DNA of 33,117 nt from the NCBI GenBank assembly GCA_903895595.1, contig CAITUP010000003.1:1-33117 (forward strand). Direction: 5' to 3'. Each line of letters begins with the position of its first letter. Positions within the stretch are counted from its first letter, which is position 1. The notes beneath the pieces were generated by a model. That model was not told the DNA's origin, did no database searches, and saw only the letters and a list, made by a program, of their open reading frames with translations. This document shows positions 8,099-15,975 of this stretch, one piece after another. The position numbers were made by a program, and so were the translations under genes. This DNA is from an uncultured Acetobacteraceae bacterium (GTDB lineage Bacteria; Pseudomonadota; Alphaproteobacteria; Acetobacterales; Acetobacteraceae).

Positions 8099-10474
8099 TT
8101 GAGACCGATTCGCGCCGCGCGGTTTGTCGCCGCTCTACTTCTGCCGCTGTCCATGACCTCCGTTGCCGTCGCTCAGCGACCGGCCTCGGCGCCACGGCCG
8201 CAGCCGCCGGTTGCCCGCGTTTCCGCGCCGATTGGCTCGGCGATCGAGGCGATCAAGGTTCAGGGCAACCAGCGCATCGAGGAAGGGACCATCCGGTCCT
8301 ACATCCTGTTGCGGGCGGGCGATGGGTTCGATCAGGACAAGGTCGATCGCAGCCTTAAGGTCCTGTTCGCGACCGGTCTGTTCCAGGACGTGCGGCTGAC
8401 CCGCGACGGCAACACGCTGACGGTCCATGTCATCGAAAATCCGATCGTCAACCGCGTGGCCTTCGAAGGTAACAAGAAGCTCAGCGACGATCAGCTGAAG
8501 CCGGAAACGCAGCTGCGGTCCCGCGCGGTGTTCAGCCCGGCGCTGGCCGACGCGGATCGCCGGCATATCCTCGATCTTTATGCCAAACGCGGCTACTTCA
8601 ACGCGTCGGTGGAGCCGCGGATCATTCGGCTGGAGCAAAACCGGGTCGATGTCGTGTTCCAGATCGAAGACGGGCAGGTGACCCTGGTCAGCCGCATCGC
8701 GATCGTCGGCAACAAGGCGTTCTCGCAAAGCAAGCTGACCGACGTGATCGACAGCCGGGAGCAACGCTGGTGGCGCTTCCTGTCGACGTCGGATCAGTAC
8801 GACCCCGCGCGCCTGAACTACGACAAGGAACTGCTGCGCCGGTTCTATCTGCAAAAAGGCTACGCGGATTTCGAGGTGCGCGACGCGCGCGGCGAGTTGT
8901 CGCCGGATCGCGGTTCGTTCTTCGTCACCTACACGATCTCCGAGGGTGAGCGGTATCGCATCGGTAAGGTCGCGCTGAACTCCACGCTCCGCAATTTGTC
9001 GGGCGAGGATGTGCGTTCCGTTCTGCCGATGGCGCCGGGCGACTGGTACGATGGCGACGCGGTCGGCAAAACCGCCGATGCGCTGGAAGCCGCGATCCAC
9101 GAACGCGGCTACCGGTTCGTGGAAGTAAAGCCGCGGGTCAGCCGTAACGCTCAAACCCATGTGACCGATCTGGCCTTCGACATCGGCGAAGGGCCGCGCA
9201 TCTTCATCGAGCGGATCGACATCGTCGGCAACCAGCGCACCATGGATAACGTTGTCCGCCGGCAATTGCAGGTGGCCGAGGGCGACGCGTTCAGTGCCGA
9301 GGCGATCCGCAAGTCGAAAACGCGTCTGACCGATCTGGGCTATTTCACTTCGGCGGAGATCACGACCGCGCCAGGTTCGGCGCCGGATCGCGGCAACGTC
9401 ACGGTGACGATCGCCGAGAAGGCCACCGGCGAGCTTAGCTTCGGCGGCGGTTACTCGACCGATGCCGGCGCGCTGCTCGACGTCGGACTGGCGGAACGCA
9501 ATCTGGTGGGAACCGGGATCAACGCCAGCATCAACGGTGTGTTGGCGCAGAAGCGCAGCTCGATCACGCTGTCGGTCACCGAACCCTATTTCCTCGACCG
9601 GAATTTGGTGCTGGGCGGCGAATTGTTCCTGATCCAGACGCAGTATCTGGGCACGGAACCGTACGACGAACGGCGGGCCGGTTTCGCGGTACGCGCCGGC
9701 TACGACTACACCGAACATCTACGGCAGGTGTGGAGCTATTCGCTCGTCGATCGCACGGTGTTCAACGTCCTGACCACGGCCAGCCCCTTTATCAGCAATC
9801 AGGTGGGTGAGACGGTGTTGTCGCAGATCGGGCAGGTTCTGTCGCTCGACTACCGCGATAGCCGCCTGTATCCGCACGATGGGTTCATCGTGGAGGTTGG
9901 CACCGACTTCGCCGGTATTGGCGGCGATGCCAAGTACGTTCGCGGCAACCTGAGCGGCGCGTACTACATCCCGTTCGACCGGTTCAGCGGGGACCATGAC
10001 TGGAGCCTGAAGATCGCCGGCAGCCTCGGCTACCTGAACACGATCTCGGGTAAAGACCTCGTGATCGACCGCTTCTTCCTGGGTGGCGATAATCTCCGCG
10101 GGTTCCAGACCGGCGGCGCGGGACCGCATGACGCGGTGTCGGGCGACCCGGTTGGCGGCCGCTTCATCTGGACCCAGACGACGGAATTGCAGTTCCCCCT
10201 ACCCGTTTCGGCCGATTTGGGTCTGACCGGCCGGGCGTTCGTCGATATCGGCTCGCTGAGTCAAGCGACCTTCAAGAACATCGGCACGTGTATCGAGGCC
10301 GATGGATCGACATGCCGGATCACCCAATCCGCCGCGCCGCGTATCGGTGCCGGCGTCGGCGTTTCGTGGAAAACCCAGTTCGGGCTGATCAACATCGATC
10401 TCTCGCCCTTTGTGGTGCGGCAGCCCGGCGATCAGACTCAGATATTCCGCTTTGGCTTCGGCACGAGGTTCTAG
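8099..10474 (+). CDS. bamA: Outer membrane protein assembly factor BamA
   Basis: BamA is the Omp85 core of the BAM complex that folds beta-barrels into the outer membrane. I choose TTG 8099, nine bases after GGGGAG (8084-8089). It gives a clean signal peptide (RPIRAARFVAALLLPLSMTS, cleavage after VAVA near residue 25) and a 791-residue precursor. Five POTRA repeats follow, beginning with IEAIKVQGNQRIEEGTI and with later repeats RVAFEGNKKLSDDQL, SRIAIVGNKAFS and ERIDIVGNQRTMDN. The C-terminal barrel has the conserved FFLGGDNLRGFQTGG (lid-lock RGF) and ends in Phe (RFGFGTRF), the usual beta-signal. Its stop overlaps the GTG of the ompH-like gene by one base. Confidence 0.96.
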   Translation: MRPIRAARFVAALLLPLSMTSVAVAQRPASAPRPQPPVARVSAPIGSAIEAIKVQGNQRIEEGTIRSYILLRAGDGFDQDKVDRSLKVLFATGLFQDVRLTRDGNTLTVHVIENPIVNRVAFEGNKKLSDDQLKPETQLRSRAVFSPALADADRRHILDLYAKRGYFNASVEPRIIRLEQNRVDVVFQIEDGQVTLVSRIAIVGNKAFSQSKLTDVIDSREQRWWRFLSTSDQYDPARLNYDKELLRRFYLQKGYADFEVRDARGELSPDRGSFFVTYTISEGERYRIGKVALNSTLRNLSGEDVRSVLPMAPGDWYDGDAVGKTADALEAAIHERGYRFVEVKPRVSRNAQTHVTDLAFDIGEGPRIFIERIDIVGNQRTMDNVVRRQLQVAEGDAFSAEAIRKSKTRLTDLGYFTSAEITTAPGSAPDRGNVTVTIAEKATGELSFGGGYSTDAGALLDVGLAERNLVGTGINASINGVLAQKRSSITLSVTEPYFLDRNLVLGGELFLIQTQYLGTEPYDERRAGFAVRAGYDYTEHLRQVWSYSLVDRTVFNVLTTASPFISNQVGETVLSQIGQVLSLDYRDSRLYPHDGFIVEVGTDFAGIGGDAKYVRGNLSGAYYIPFDRFSGDHDWSLKIAGSLGYLNTISGKDLVIDRFFLGGDNLRGFQTGGAGPHDAVSGDPVGGRFIWTQTTELQFPLPVSADLGLTGRAFVDIGSLSQATFKNIGTCIEADGSTCRITQSAAPRIGAGVGVSWKTQFGLINIDLSPFVVRQPGDQTQIFRFGFGTRF

Positions 10475-11412
10475 TGATACAACTCAAGTTCGGTACCATC
10501 CTGGCGATCTCGGCAGCGTCGCTGCTCCCGCTGACGGCGGCTGCCCAGCAGCCCGCCAATCCGGGTTGGTTCGTGCCGGGGCAACAGCGTCCGGCCGCAC
10601 CCGCGGGCAACCCGGCGCCACGGGCGGCGGCGCCCGTTCCCGCGGCACCTCCCATGGCGCCTGGGTTCGTCGGCGATGCCAGCGGCGGGGGCGACACGCA
10701 GGGACCGCCGCGCCAGTTGCAGGTGCAACTGCCGCCCATGCCGGACATCCCGCCGATGGAGAAATCCGCGCCGCCGCCGGCGGCCGTGATCGGGGTCTTG
10801 TCGGTGCCGGATGTGCTTCGCTTCTCGGTCGCCTATCAGGCGTTCGACAAGGAAATGAACGCGCGCAAGCAAAAACTGAACGAAGACGCGCAAAAGGAGC
10901 AGGTCGCGCTCCGCGATCTGGGACAGGTTCTCGGCCGCGACCGCGCGAAAATGCGCCCTGAGGAGATTCGCGCGAAAGAGCGTGAATACGAAGACCGGGT
11001 GAACGAGTCGCGGCGTAAGTTCGCCGAACGCGGCCGCATCATCCAGGAAGCCGCGCAGTACGGTATCGCGCAGATCGATCGCACGCTGGAAGCCATCACC
11101 CAGCAGGTGTCGATCTCGCGCGGGGTGACCTTGGTGCTGAACAAGGCGCAACTGATCGGGACCTCCGGCGAGTTCGACCTGACGCCGCAGGTCATCGAGG
11201 TACTCAACAAGATTCTGACCAGCGTCGTGATTCCGCCGGACGGTGTGTCGGTCGTGGATTCGATCAAGACCAATCCGGCGGGTCCTGGCAGCATCGCGGC
11301 GGCACCGGAACCGCGGGAGCCAACGCCGCTCGTGCTGCCAGCTTCCCCGGCGCCTGCACCGCCGCCGGCTGCCGCGGCGCCCGCGCCCGCGAAACCGCCG
11401 CGCAAGCCCTGA
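10474..11412 (+). CDS. OmpH/Skp-family periplasmic chaperone
   Basis: GTG 10474 shares its G with the bamA stop codon and follows GAGG at 10465. The product has 312 residues. It starts with a signal peptide (IQLKFGTILAISAASLLPL, cleavage after TAAA near residue 24), then about 90 residues rich in Pro, Gly and Ala. The OmpH core follows (GVLSVPDVLRFSVAYQAFDK onward) with a long charged coiled-coil (EMNARKQKLNEDAQKEQVAL). The end is a Pro/Ala-rich tail (PAPAPPPAAAAPAPAKPP). Skp/OmpH proteins hold unfolded outer membrane proteins in the periplasm, which fits the position after bamA. It is nearly twice the usual Skp length because of the low-complexity ends, whose role is unknown. Confidence 0.88.
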   Translation: MIQLKFGTILAISAASLLPLTAAAQQPANPGWFVPGQQRPAAPAGNPAPRAAAPVPAAPPMAPGFVGDASGGGDTQGPPRQLQVQLPPMPDIPPMEKSAPPPAAVIGVLSVPDVLRFSVAYQAFDKEMNARKQKLNEDAQKEQVALRDLGQVLGRDRAKMRPEEIRAKEREYEDRVNESRRKFAERGRIIQEAAQYGIAQIDRTLEAITQQVSISRGVTLVLNKAQLIGTSGEFDLTPQVIEVLNKILTSVVIPPDGVSVVDSIKTNPAGPGSIAAAPEPREPTPLVLPASPAPAPPPAAAAPAPAKPPRKP

Positions 11413-11431
11413 CGAGACGGCGGGGACCAGC

Positions 11432-12493
11432 ATGGATCGGACGGAAATCGCGGGCGACCCTCGGTTCTTCCAGCGCACCGGGCCGCATAGTCTGGCGGCC
11501 GTCGTCGATGCGGCACGGGCCGAGGCCCCGCCACGTCGCCTGATGCTCACCGGGGTCGCTCCGCTGCACGCGGCCGGCCCCGATGAGGTCAGTTTTCTCG
11601 ATAACCGGAAATACCTGTCGGCCTTGGAAACCACGCGCGCCGGCGCGGTGATCGTGCATCCCGATCTGGCATCCCGTGTGCCCGCAACCGCCGTGGCAAT
11701 CGTGACCGCCGAACCGCATGCGGCCTGGGCGCGCGCCGCCACGCTGTTCTTTCCGGTGCCGCCGGCGAAACCGGCGGTCCACCCGTCCGCGATCGTCGCG
11801 GCCGACGCCACCATCGACCCGAGCGCCGAAATCGGCCCTCTGGCGGTCATCGGCGCGGGGGCGCGCATCGGGCCGCGCTGCCGGATCGCGCCCTTGGCGG
11901 TCGTTGGCGATGGCGTCGTCATGGGCCGCGACTGCCGCATCGGTTCCCACGCCAGCCTGTCGCACGCCATGCTTGGGGACCGCGTCGCGATCTATCCCGG
12001 CGCGCGAATCGGGCAGGAAGGATTTGGCTTCGCCATCACCCCGGAAGGCTTCATCAGCGTCCCGCAACTCGGCCGCGTCGTGATCGAGGACGATGTGGAG
12101 GTCGGGGCCAACACCACCATCGATCGCGGTTCCCTGCGCGACACCGTGATCGGTGCCGGCACACGCCTGGATAATCTCGTGCAAATTGCCCACAATGTGC
12201 AGCTCGGCCGTTGCTGCGTCGTTGTCGCGCAGGTGGGTATTTCCGGCTCCACGACGCTGGATGATTTCGTGATGCTGGGTGGGCAGGCCGGGTTGACCGG
12301 GCATCTGCGGATCGGGCGAGGCGCGAAGATCGCGGCACAGTCGGGAATCATGACGGACGTGCCGGCCGGTGCGGAATATATGGGCAGTCCGGCGGAACCC
12401 ATGCGTTCGTACTTGCGCGGCGTGGCCACATTGCGCAAGCAGGCACGGCGCGACACCAAAAAGACAGGCGACTCGCGTTCAGGTTCGGATTGA
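11432..12493 (+). CDS. lpxD: UDP-3-O-(3-hydroxyacyl)glucosamine N-acyltransferase
   Basis: It adds the second 3-hydroxyacyl chain, from acyl-ACP, to UDP-3-O-acyl-glucosamine in lipid A synthesis. The 353-residue protein has the N-terminal uridine-binding domain ([17 protein letters not shown]). A left-handed beta-helix of hexapeptide repeats follows ([20 protein letters not shown]). Further hallmarks are [18 protein letters not shown]-type substrate contacts, [13 protein letters not shown] and the catalytic-His region [12 protein letters not shown] (His about 254). The ATG at 11432 lies 19 bp after the ompH-like stop. Its stop TGA overlaps the sequence just upstream of fabZ. Confidence 0.96.
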   Translation: MDRTEIAGDPRFFQRTGPHSLAAVVDAARAEAPPRRLMLTGVAPLHAAGPDEVSFLDNRKYLSALETTRAGAVIVHPDLASRVPATAVAIVTAEPHAAWARAATLFFPVPPAKPAVHPSAIVAADATIDPSAEIGPLAVIGAGARIGPRCRIAPLAVVGDGVVMGRDCRIGSHASLSHAMLGDRVAIYPGARIGQEGFGFAITPEGFISVPQLGRVVIEDDVEVGANTTIDRGSLRDTVIGAGTRLDNLVQIAHNVQLGRCCVVVAQVGISGSTTLDDFVMLGGQAGLTGHLRIGRGAKIAAQSGIMTDVPAGAEYMGSPAEPMRSYLRGVATLRKQARRDTKKTGDSRSGSD

Positions 12494-12498
12494 AGGTC

Positions 12499-12990
12499 AT
12501 GGAAGACACCACGGAAGCGCAGCCGACGGCACAGTCTCTCGGGACGGCGGATATTCTGCAGATCATGCAGGCTATCCCGCACCGCTATCCCATGCTGCTG
12601 ATCGACCGGATGGTCGACATCGTGCTGAACGAATCGGCCGTCGGGATCAAAAACGTCTCGATCAACGAGCCGTTCTTTTCCGGCCATTTCCCCGGCCACC
12701 CCGTTATGCCGGGCGTGCTGATCATCGAGGCCATGGCGCAGACCGCCGGCGCGCTGGTGGTGATGACGCTGGGGCAGGAATCCTACGGCAAGGTCGTGTA
12801 TTTCATGTCGATCGAAGGCGCCAAGTTCCGCCGGCCGGTCGTGCCCGGCGATCAGATCCGCATCCATGTCGCCAAAGAGCGCAATCGCGGGCCGGTGTGG
12901 AAATTCCATGGCGTCGCGAAGGTCGATGGGGTGGTGGTGGCGGAAGCGACCTACTCCGCGATGCTGCGCGACAGGGTCGATCCGGTTTAA
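12499..12990 (+). CDS. fabZ: 3-hydroxyacyl-[acyl-carrier-protein] dehydratase FabZ
   Basis: It dehydrates 3-hydroxyacyl-ACP to trans-2-enoyl-ACP in fatty acid elongation, competing with LpxA and LpxD for the same substrate pool. The 163-residue hot-dog-fold protein contains [12 protein letters not shown] and [20 protein letters not shown], with catalytic His 63 and Glu 77. [19 protein letters not shown] strand follows. The ATG at 12499 is five bases after the lpxD stop; a TTG at 12490 overlapping the lpxD stop is an alternative that adds three residues. The lpxD-fabZ-lpxA order is classical. Confidence 0.96.
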   Translation: MEDTTEAQPTAQSLGTADILQIMQAIPHRYPMLLIDRMVDIVLNESAVGIKNVSINEPFFSGHFPGHPVMPGVLIIEAMAQTAGALVVMTLGQESYGKVVYFMSIEGAKFRRPVVPGDQIRIHVAKERNRGPVWKFHGVAKVDGVVVAEATYSAMLRDRVDPV

Positions 12991-13009
12991 GCCTTACCGA
13001 CGCCGTAAT

Positions 13010-13047
13010 CCCGCCAAACTTGCCTTTGAAACAAAGGTTTGCGCGGG
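13010..13047. other. Hairpin in the fabZ-lpxA gap
   Basis: CCTTTG (13023-13028), loop AAA and CAAAGG (13032-13037) form the tip. Outer pairs AAA/TTT and CCCGC (13010-13014)/GCGGG (13043-13047) extend it with small bulges. No T-tract follows. It lies in a 158-bp gap, unusually long for this otherwise packed operon, so it could be an attenuator or processing site before lpxA. Confidence 0.45.
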
Positions 13048-13148
13048 TGTGACGAAATATCCGGCAATAATGGTTGTGTTTCCCGGCGGGCGTCTCGGCC
13101 CTACGGTGGCGCGACGCCGGACACGGCACCGATTTGGATTCTGTTGGA

Positions 13149-13973
13149 ATGGACGCGATGCTCGATCAAATTGCCGAGACCTCGATGGGCACGCAGATTC
13201 ACCCAACGGCGTTTGTCGACTCGCGGGCCGAGATCGGCTCGGGCGTGTCCATCGGTCCGTTTTGCACGGTCGGACCGGATGTCACGATCGGCGATGGCAC
13301 CACGCTGGTTTCCCATGTCGTGGTCGACGGTCACACGACGATCGGCGCGGGGGCGAAGCTGTTTCCGTTCTGCACCGTGGGGCTGGAGCCGCAGGATTTC
13401 AAATACAAGGGCGAACCCACGCGCTGCGAGGTCGGCGACCGCACCCATGTGCGGGAGCATTGCACGATCCATCGCGGCACGGTGACCGGACGGGGCGTGA
13501 CCTCGGTCGGCAGCGATTGTCTGCTGATGGCGGTGGTGCATGTCGCGCACGATTGCCATCTGGGCAACGGCGTCATCGTCGCCAACAATGTCGTGATGGG
13601 CGGGCATGTCAGCATCGGCGACGGCGCGGTCCTCGGCGGGCAGTCGGCGATTCATCAGTTCGTGCGGATTGGCCGAGCGGCGATGATTGGCGGGGTGACG
13701 GGCGTGGGGGACGATGTGATCCCGTTCGGCTTCGCGTTCGGCAACCGGGCGCAGCTGGTCGGCCTGAACGTTGTGGGATTGCGGCGCCGGGGCGTGGATA
13801 AGGCGCAAATTCAGCAGTTGCACGTCGCCTACAAGGTGCTTTTCGGTCATGAAGGTGTGTTCCAGGACCGCCTGGAGGAAACCCGGACGCGGTTTGCCGC
13901 GGATCCTTTGGTCGCCGAAGTGCTGGCATTCATCGATGCCGACCGCAACCGAAAGATGGTTCGACCCGATTAA
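13149..13973 (+). CDS. lpxA: UDP-N-acetylglucosamine O-acyltransferase
   Basis: It performs the first step of lipid A synthesis, moving a 3-hydroxyacyl chain from ACP to UDP-GlcNAc. The left-handed beta-helix is obvious from repeats such as IHPTAFVDSRAEIGSGVSIG and TIGDGTTLVSHVVVDG. The catalytic His lies in HVAHDCHLGNG, and the C-terminal helical part (GVDKAQIQQLHVAYKVLF) is also typical. Three in-frame ATGs are possible: 13149 (274 residues), 13158 and 13185. The last starts MGTQIHPTAFVD and gives 262 residues, the same as the E. coli enzyme, so the true start may be 13185; none has a strong ribosome-binding site. lpxI and lpxB do not follow. Confidence 0.95.
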   Translation: MDAMLDQIAETSMGTQIHPTAFVDSRAEIGSGVSIGPFCTVGPDVTIGDGTTLVSHVVVDGHTTIGAGAKLFPFCTVGLEPQDFKYKGEPTRCEVGDRTHVREHCTIHRGTVTGRGVTSVGSDCLLMAVVHVAHDCHLGNGVIVANNVVMGGHVSIGDGAVLGGQSAIHQFVRIGRAAMIGGVTGVGDDVIPFGFAFGNRAQLVGLNVVGLRRRGVDKAQIQQLHVAYKVLFGHEGVFQDRLEETRTRFAADPLVAEVLAFIDADRNRKMVRPD

Positions 13974-13983
13974 TGCTCGACAA

Positions 13984-14048
13984 AGTTGTGGGTGTGCGGT
14001 AGAAACACAACTCTATATCCATCTTTCCGGATATTAACCAGTTAGTAA
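13984..14048. promoter_or_regulatory. Cluster of dyads and a CtrA-like site upstream of the rpoH promoter
   Basis: Three elements sit side by side. AGTTGTG (13984-13990) is repeated inverted as CACAACT (14006-14012). ATATCC (14015-14020) is repeated inverted as GGATAT (14029-14034). TTAA-N7-GTAA (14034-14048) lies directly before the -35 box and has one mismatch to the CtrA form TTAA-N7-TTAA. The first dyad could instead end lpxA transcription, but no T-run follows it. Function is inferred from position only. Confidence 0.4.
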
Positions 14049-14050
14049 TC

Positions 14051-14079
14051 TTGACAGGACCAATCCGGTCCGGTATAAG
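14051..14079 (+). promoter_or_regulatory. rpoH promoter (TTGACA-N17-TATAAG) with spacer dyad
   Basis: A perfect -35 box TTGACA (14051-14056) is followed after 17 nt by TATAAG (14074-14079). Transcription would start near 14086 and leave a leader of about 200 nt before rpoH. The spacer contains the inverted repeat GGACC-AATCC-GGTCC (14057-14071), well placed for a repressor. This is the best sigma-70-type promoter in the window. Confidence 0.8.
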
Positions 14080-14289
14080 GTTGGCATTGCCACGGCAGGA
14101 TGATCCGTGGCGACGGGGAAGTCAGGATACGCTGCTGCCGACCAAGGGGCGGGTGTTCGGGACAATCGTTCCCCTCGTTCATCCGGGCTCGCCAGTGTCC
14201 CACTGGTGCGGATCACAATCGCGTTCCGTCTCGTGCCGAAACAAGCGGGTTCTCCGCGGACGAGCCGAAAGCGACCACAGGAGTTTCAG

Positions 14290-15192
14290 ATGGCTGCCGC
14301 TGCTGTCATGAACGTTGGACCCGACGGTAATCTTTCGCATTACCTGCAGGACATTCGTAAATTCCCCATGCTCTCCCCCGAGGAAGAGTTGTCGCTGGCG
14401 CAACGCTGGCGCGATACCGAAGATATGGCCGCGGCGCACAAGCTCGTGACCTCCCATCTGCGGCTGGTCGCCAAGATCGCCATGGGCTATCGCGGTTACG
14501 GTCTGCCGGTCGGCGAGCTGATCAGCGAGGGCAATGTCGGCATGATGCAGGCGGTCAAGCGGTTCGATCCGGACCGCGGCTTCCGGCTGGCGACCTACGC
14601 GATGTGGTGGATCCGCGCGGCGATCCAGGAATACATCCTGCATTCGTGGTCGCTGGTGAAGATGGGCACGACCGCCGCGCAGAAGAAGCTGTTTTTCAAT
14701 CTGCGCCGCCTGAAGGGGCAGATGCAGGCGCTGGAAGACGGCGATCTGAAGCCCGAACAGGTGACCAAGATCGCGCGGCTGCTGGACGTGCAGGAACAGG
14801 ACGTCGTCAGCATGAACCGCCGTCTGGCGGCGCCCGACAACAGCCTGAACGCGCCGCTGCGCCAGGAAGGCGAAGGCGAGTGGCAGGATTGGCTGGTGGA
14901 CGACTCCGACAGTCAGGAACAGGTTCTCGCCGATAGCGAAGAACGTAGCGGGCGTTCCACCTTGCTGAACAATGCTTTGAATACGCTGAACGAACGGGAA
15001 CGCCGGATTTTGGTCGAACGGCGCCTGAAGGACAATCCGGCGACGCTGGAGGATTTGTCGCACCAGTACAACATCTCCCGCGAGCGGGTGCGTCAGATCG
15101 AGGTGCGTGCGTTCGATCGGCTACAGAAGGCCATGAAGCAACAGGTCGCGGAACGGCGTGGCGGCGGTGCCCCCGCGGTCGCCACGGCGTAA
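14290..15192 (+). CDS. rpoH: RNA polymerase heat-shock sigma factor (sigma-32)
   Basis: This alternative sigma factor directs transcription of chaperone and protease genes. The 300-residue protein has region 2 with LAQRWRDTEDMAAAHKLVTS, GLPVGELISEGNVGMMQAVK and RGFRLATYAMWWIRAAIQEY. The diagnostic RpoH box QKKLFFNLR is at residues 131-139. Region 4 has LNERERRILVERRL and a helix-turn-helix around LEDLSHQYNISRERVRQIEV. ATG 14290 follows CAGGAG at 14278-14283. The frame is open further upstream, but those residues do not resemble RpoH. The ~200-nt leader could fold over the Shine-Dalgarno (a CTCC at about 14253 could pair with GGAG), as in known rpoH thermosensors; this is untested. It stands alone after lpxA and is convergent with the glutathione S-transferase gene. 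Confidence 0.97.
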   Translation: MAAAAVMNVGPDGNLSHYLQDIRKFPMLSPEEELSLAQRWRDTEDMAAAHKLVTSHLRLVAKIAMGYRGYGLPVGELISEGNVGMMQAVKRFDPDRGFRLATYAMWWIRAAIQEYILHSWSLVKMGTTAAQKKLFFNLRRLKGQMQALEDGDLKPEQVTKIARLLDVQEQDVVSMNRRLAAPDNSLNAPLRQEGEGEWQDWLVDDSDSQEQVLADSEERSGRSTLLNNALNTLNERERRILVERRLKDNPATLEDLSHQYNISRERVRQIEVRAFDRLQKAMKQQVAERRGGGAPAVATA

Positions 15193-15248
15193 ACGGCAAC
15201 CGGACGGGCCTACCGGCAGGGCTCACCGGGAGGGAGGGGACGACGCGC

Positions 15249-15917
15249 TCAAAAATCCAGATCGTCGTAATGCTTCGGCGGCGTCATCCCCGCCACCCTG
15301 TCCTGTAGCAGCGTCCGGAACGAAGGCCGGCTTTTCACGCGGACGTACCATTCCTTGACGGCGGGGCAGACCGACCAATCCACGTCGCCGATGAAGTCCA
15401 GCGACGACAGGTGCGCCGCCGCGGCGAAATCGGCCAGCGACAGCGTTGAGCCAGCCAGCCATTTGCGGGTCTCCGCCAGCCAGCCGATGTAATCCAGGTG
15501 GTATCGCAGGGCGGTGTAGCCGGTGCGCATGGCGCCAGGATCGGGGTTGCCGCGTCCGGCCATGCGTCGCATGTGCTTTTCGCCCAGCAGGTTCTCGGTC
15601 ACTTCCCGGCCGAACTTGCCGTCGAACCACGCGGTGAGGCGGCGCACTTCCACCCGTTCCGCCAGGGTGTGACCCATGAGCGGCAGGTCTGTGTACGCTT
15701 CTTCCAGGTATTCGCAGATCACCGCCGAATCCGGGATCGCCAGACCGTTGTCTTCGACCAAAGTCGGCACCGTGCCCGCTGGATTGAGGTCCAGGTAGGC
15801 CGAGCGCCGTTCCCATGTTTTTTCGACCCGCAGATCGAAGGGCAGCCGCTTTTCCGCCAGCATCAGGCGAACCTTGCGGGCGTAGGGCGACAATGGAAGA
15901 TGATACAGCAGGCGCAT
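15249..15917 (-). CDS. Glutathione S-transferase family protein
   Basis: GSTs conjugate or reduce substrates with glutathione. The 222-residue product has an N-terminal thioredoxin-like domain (MRLLYHLPLSPYARKVRLML, then NPAGTVPTLVEDNG with the cis-Pro and IPDSAVICEYLEE binding the gamma-glutamyl group). An all-helical C-terminal domain follows (about 90-200, with LSLADFAAAAHLSSLDFIG). The ATG at 15917 is preferred over an upstream in-frame start, as it matches the usual family N-terminus and has AAGG upstream. It is transcribed after the NDUFA9-like gene, 58 bp away, and converges on rpoH. The substrate cannot be deduced. Confidence 0.9.
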   Translation of the reverse strand: MRLLYHLPLSPYARKVRLMLAEKRLPFDLRVEKTWERRSAYLDLNPAGTVPTLVEDNGLAIPDSAVICEYLEEAYTDLPLMGHTLAERVEVRRLTAWFDGKFGREVTENLLGEKHMRRMAGRGNPDPGAMRTGYTALRYHLDYIGWLAETRKWLAGSTLSLADFAAAAHLSSLDFIGDVDWSVCPAVKEWYVRVKSRPSFRTLLQDRVAGMTPPKHYDDLDF

Positions 15918-15975
15918 TGCCGACCTTATCGCACCGCTATTCGCGTACGGCAAAGCCCCATGGGACGAAACCGGA

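Noticed and set aside
8135-9718. Minus-strand 527-codon frame opposite bamA
   Set aside because: High GC leaves long antisense frames; the predicted residues are Arg/Gln/Asp-rich with no domain.
14107-14289. In-frame extension of rpoH from GTG 14107
   Set aside because: It lacks RpoH-like sequence; MAAAAVMNVGPDGNL at 14290 with CAGGAG is the better start.
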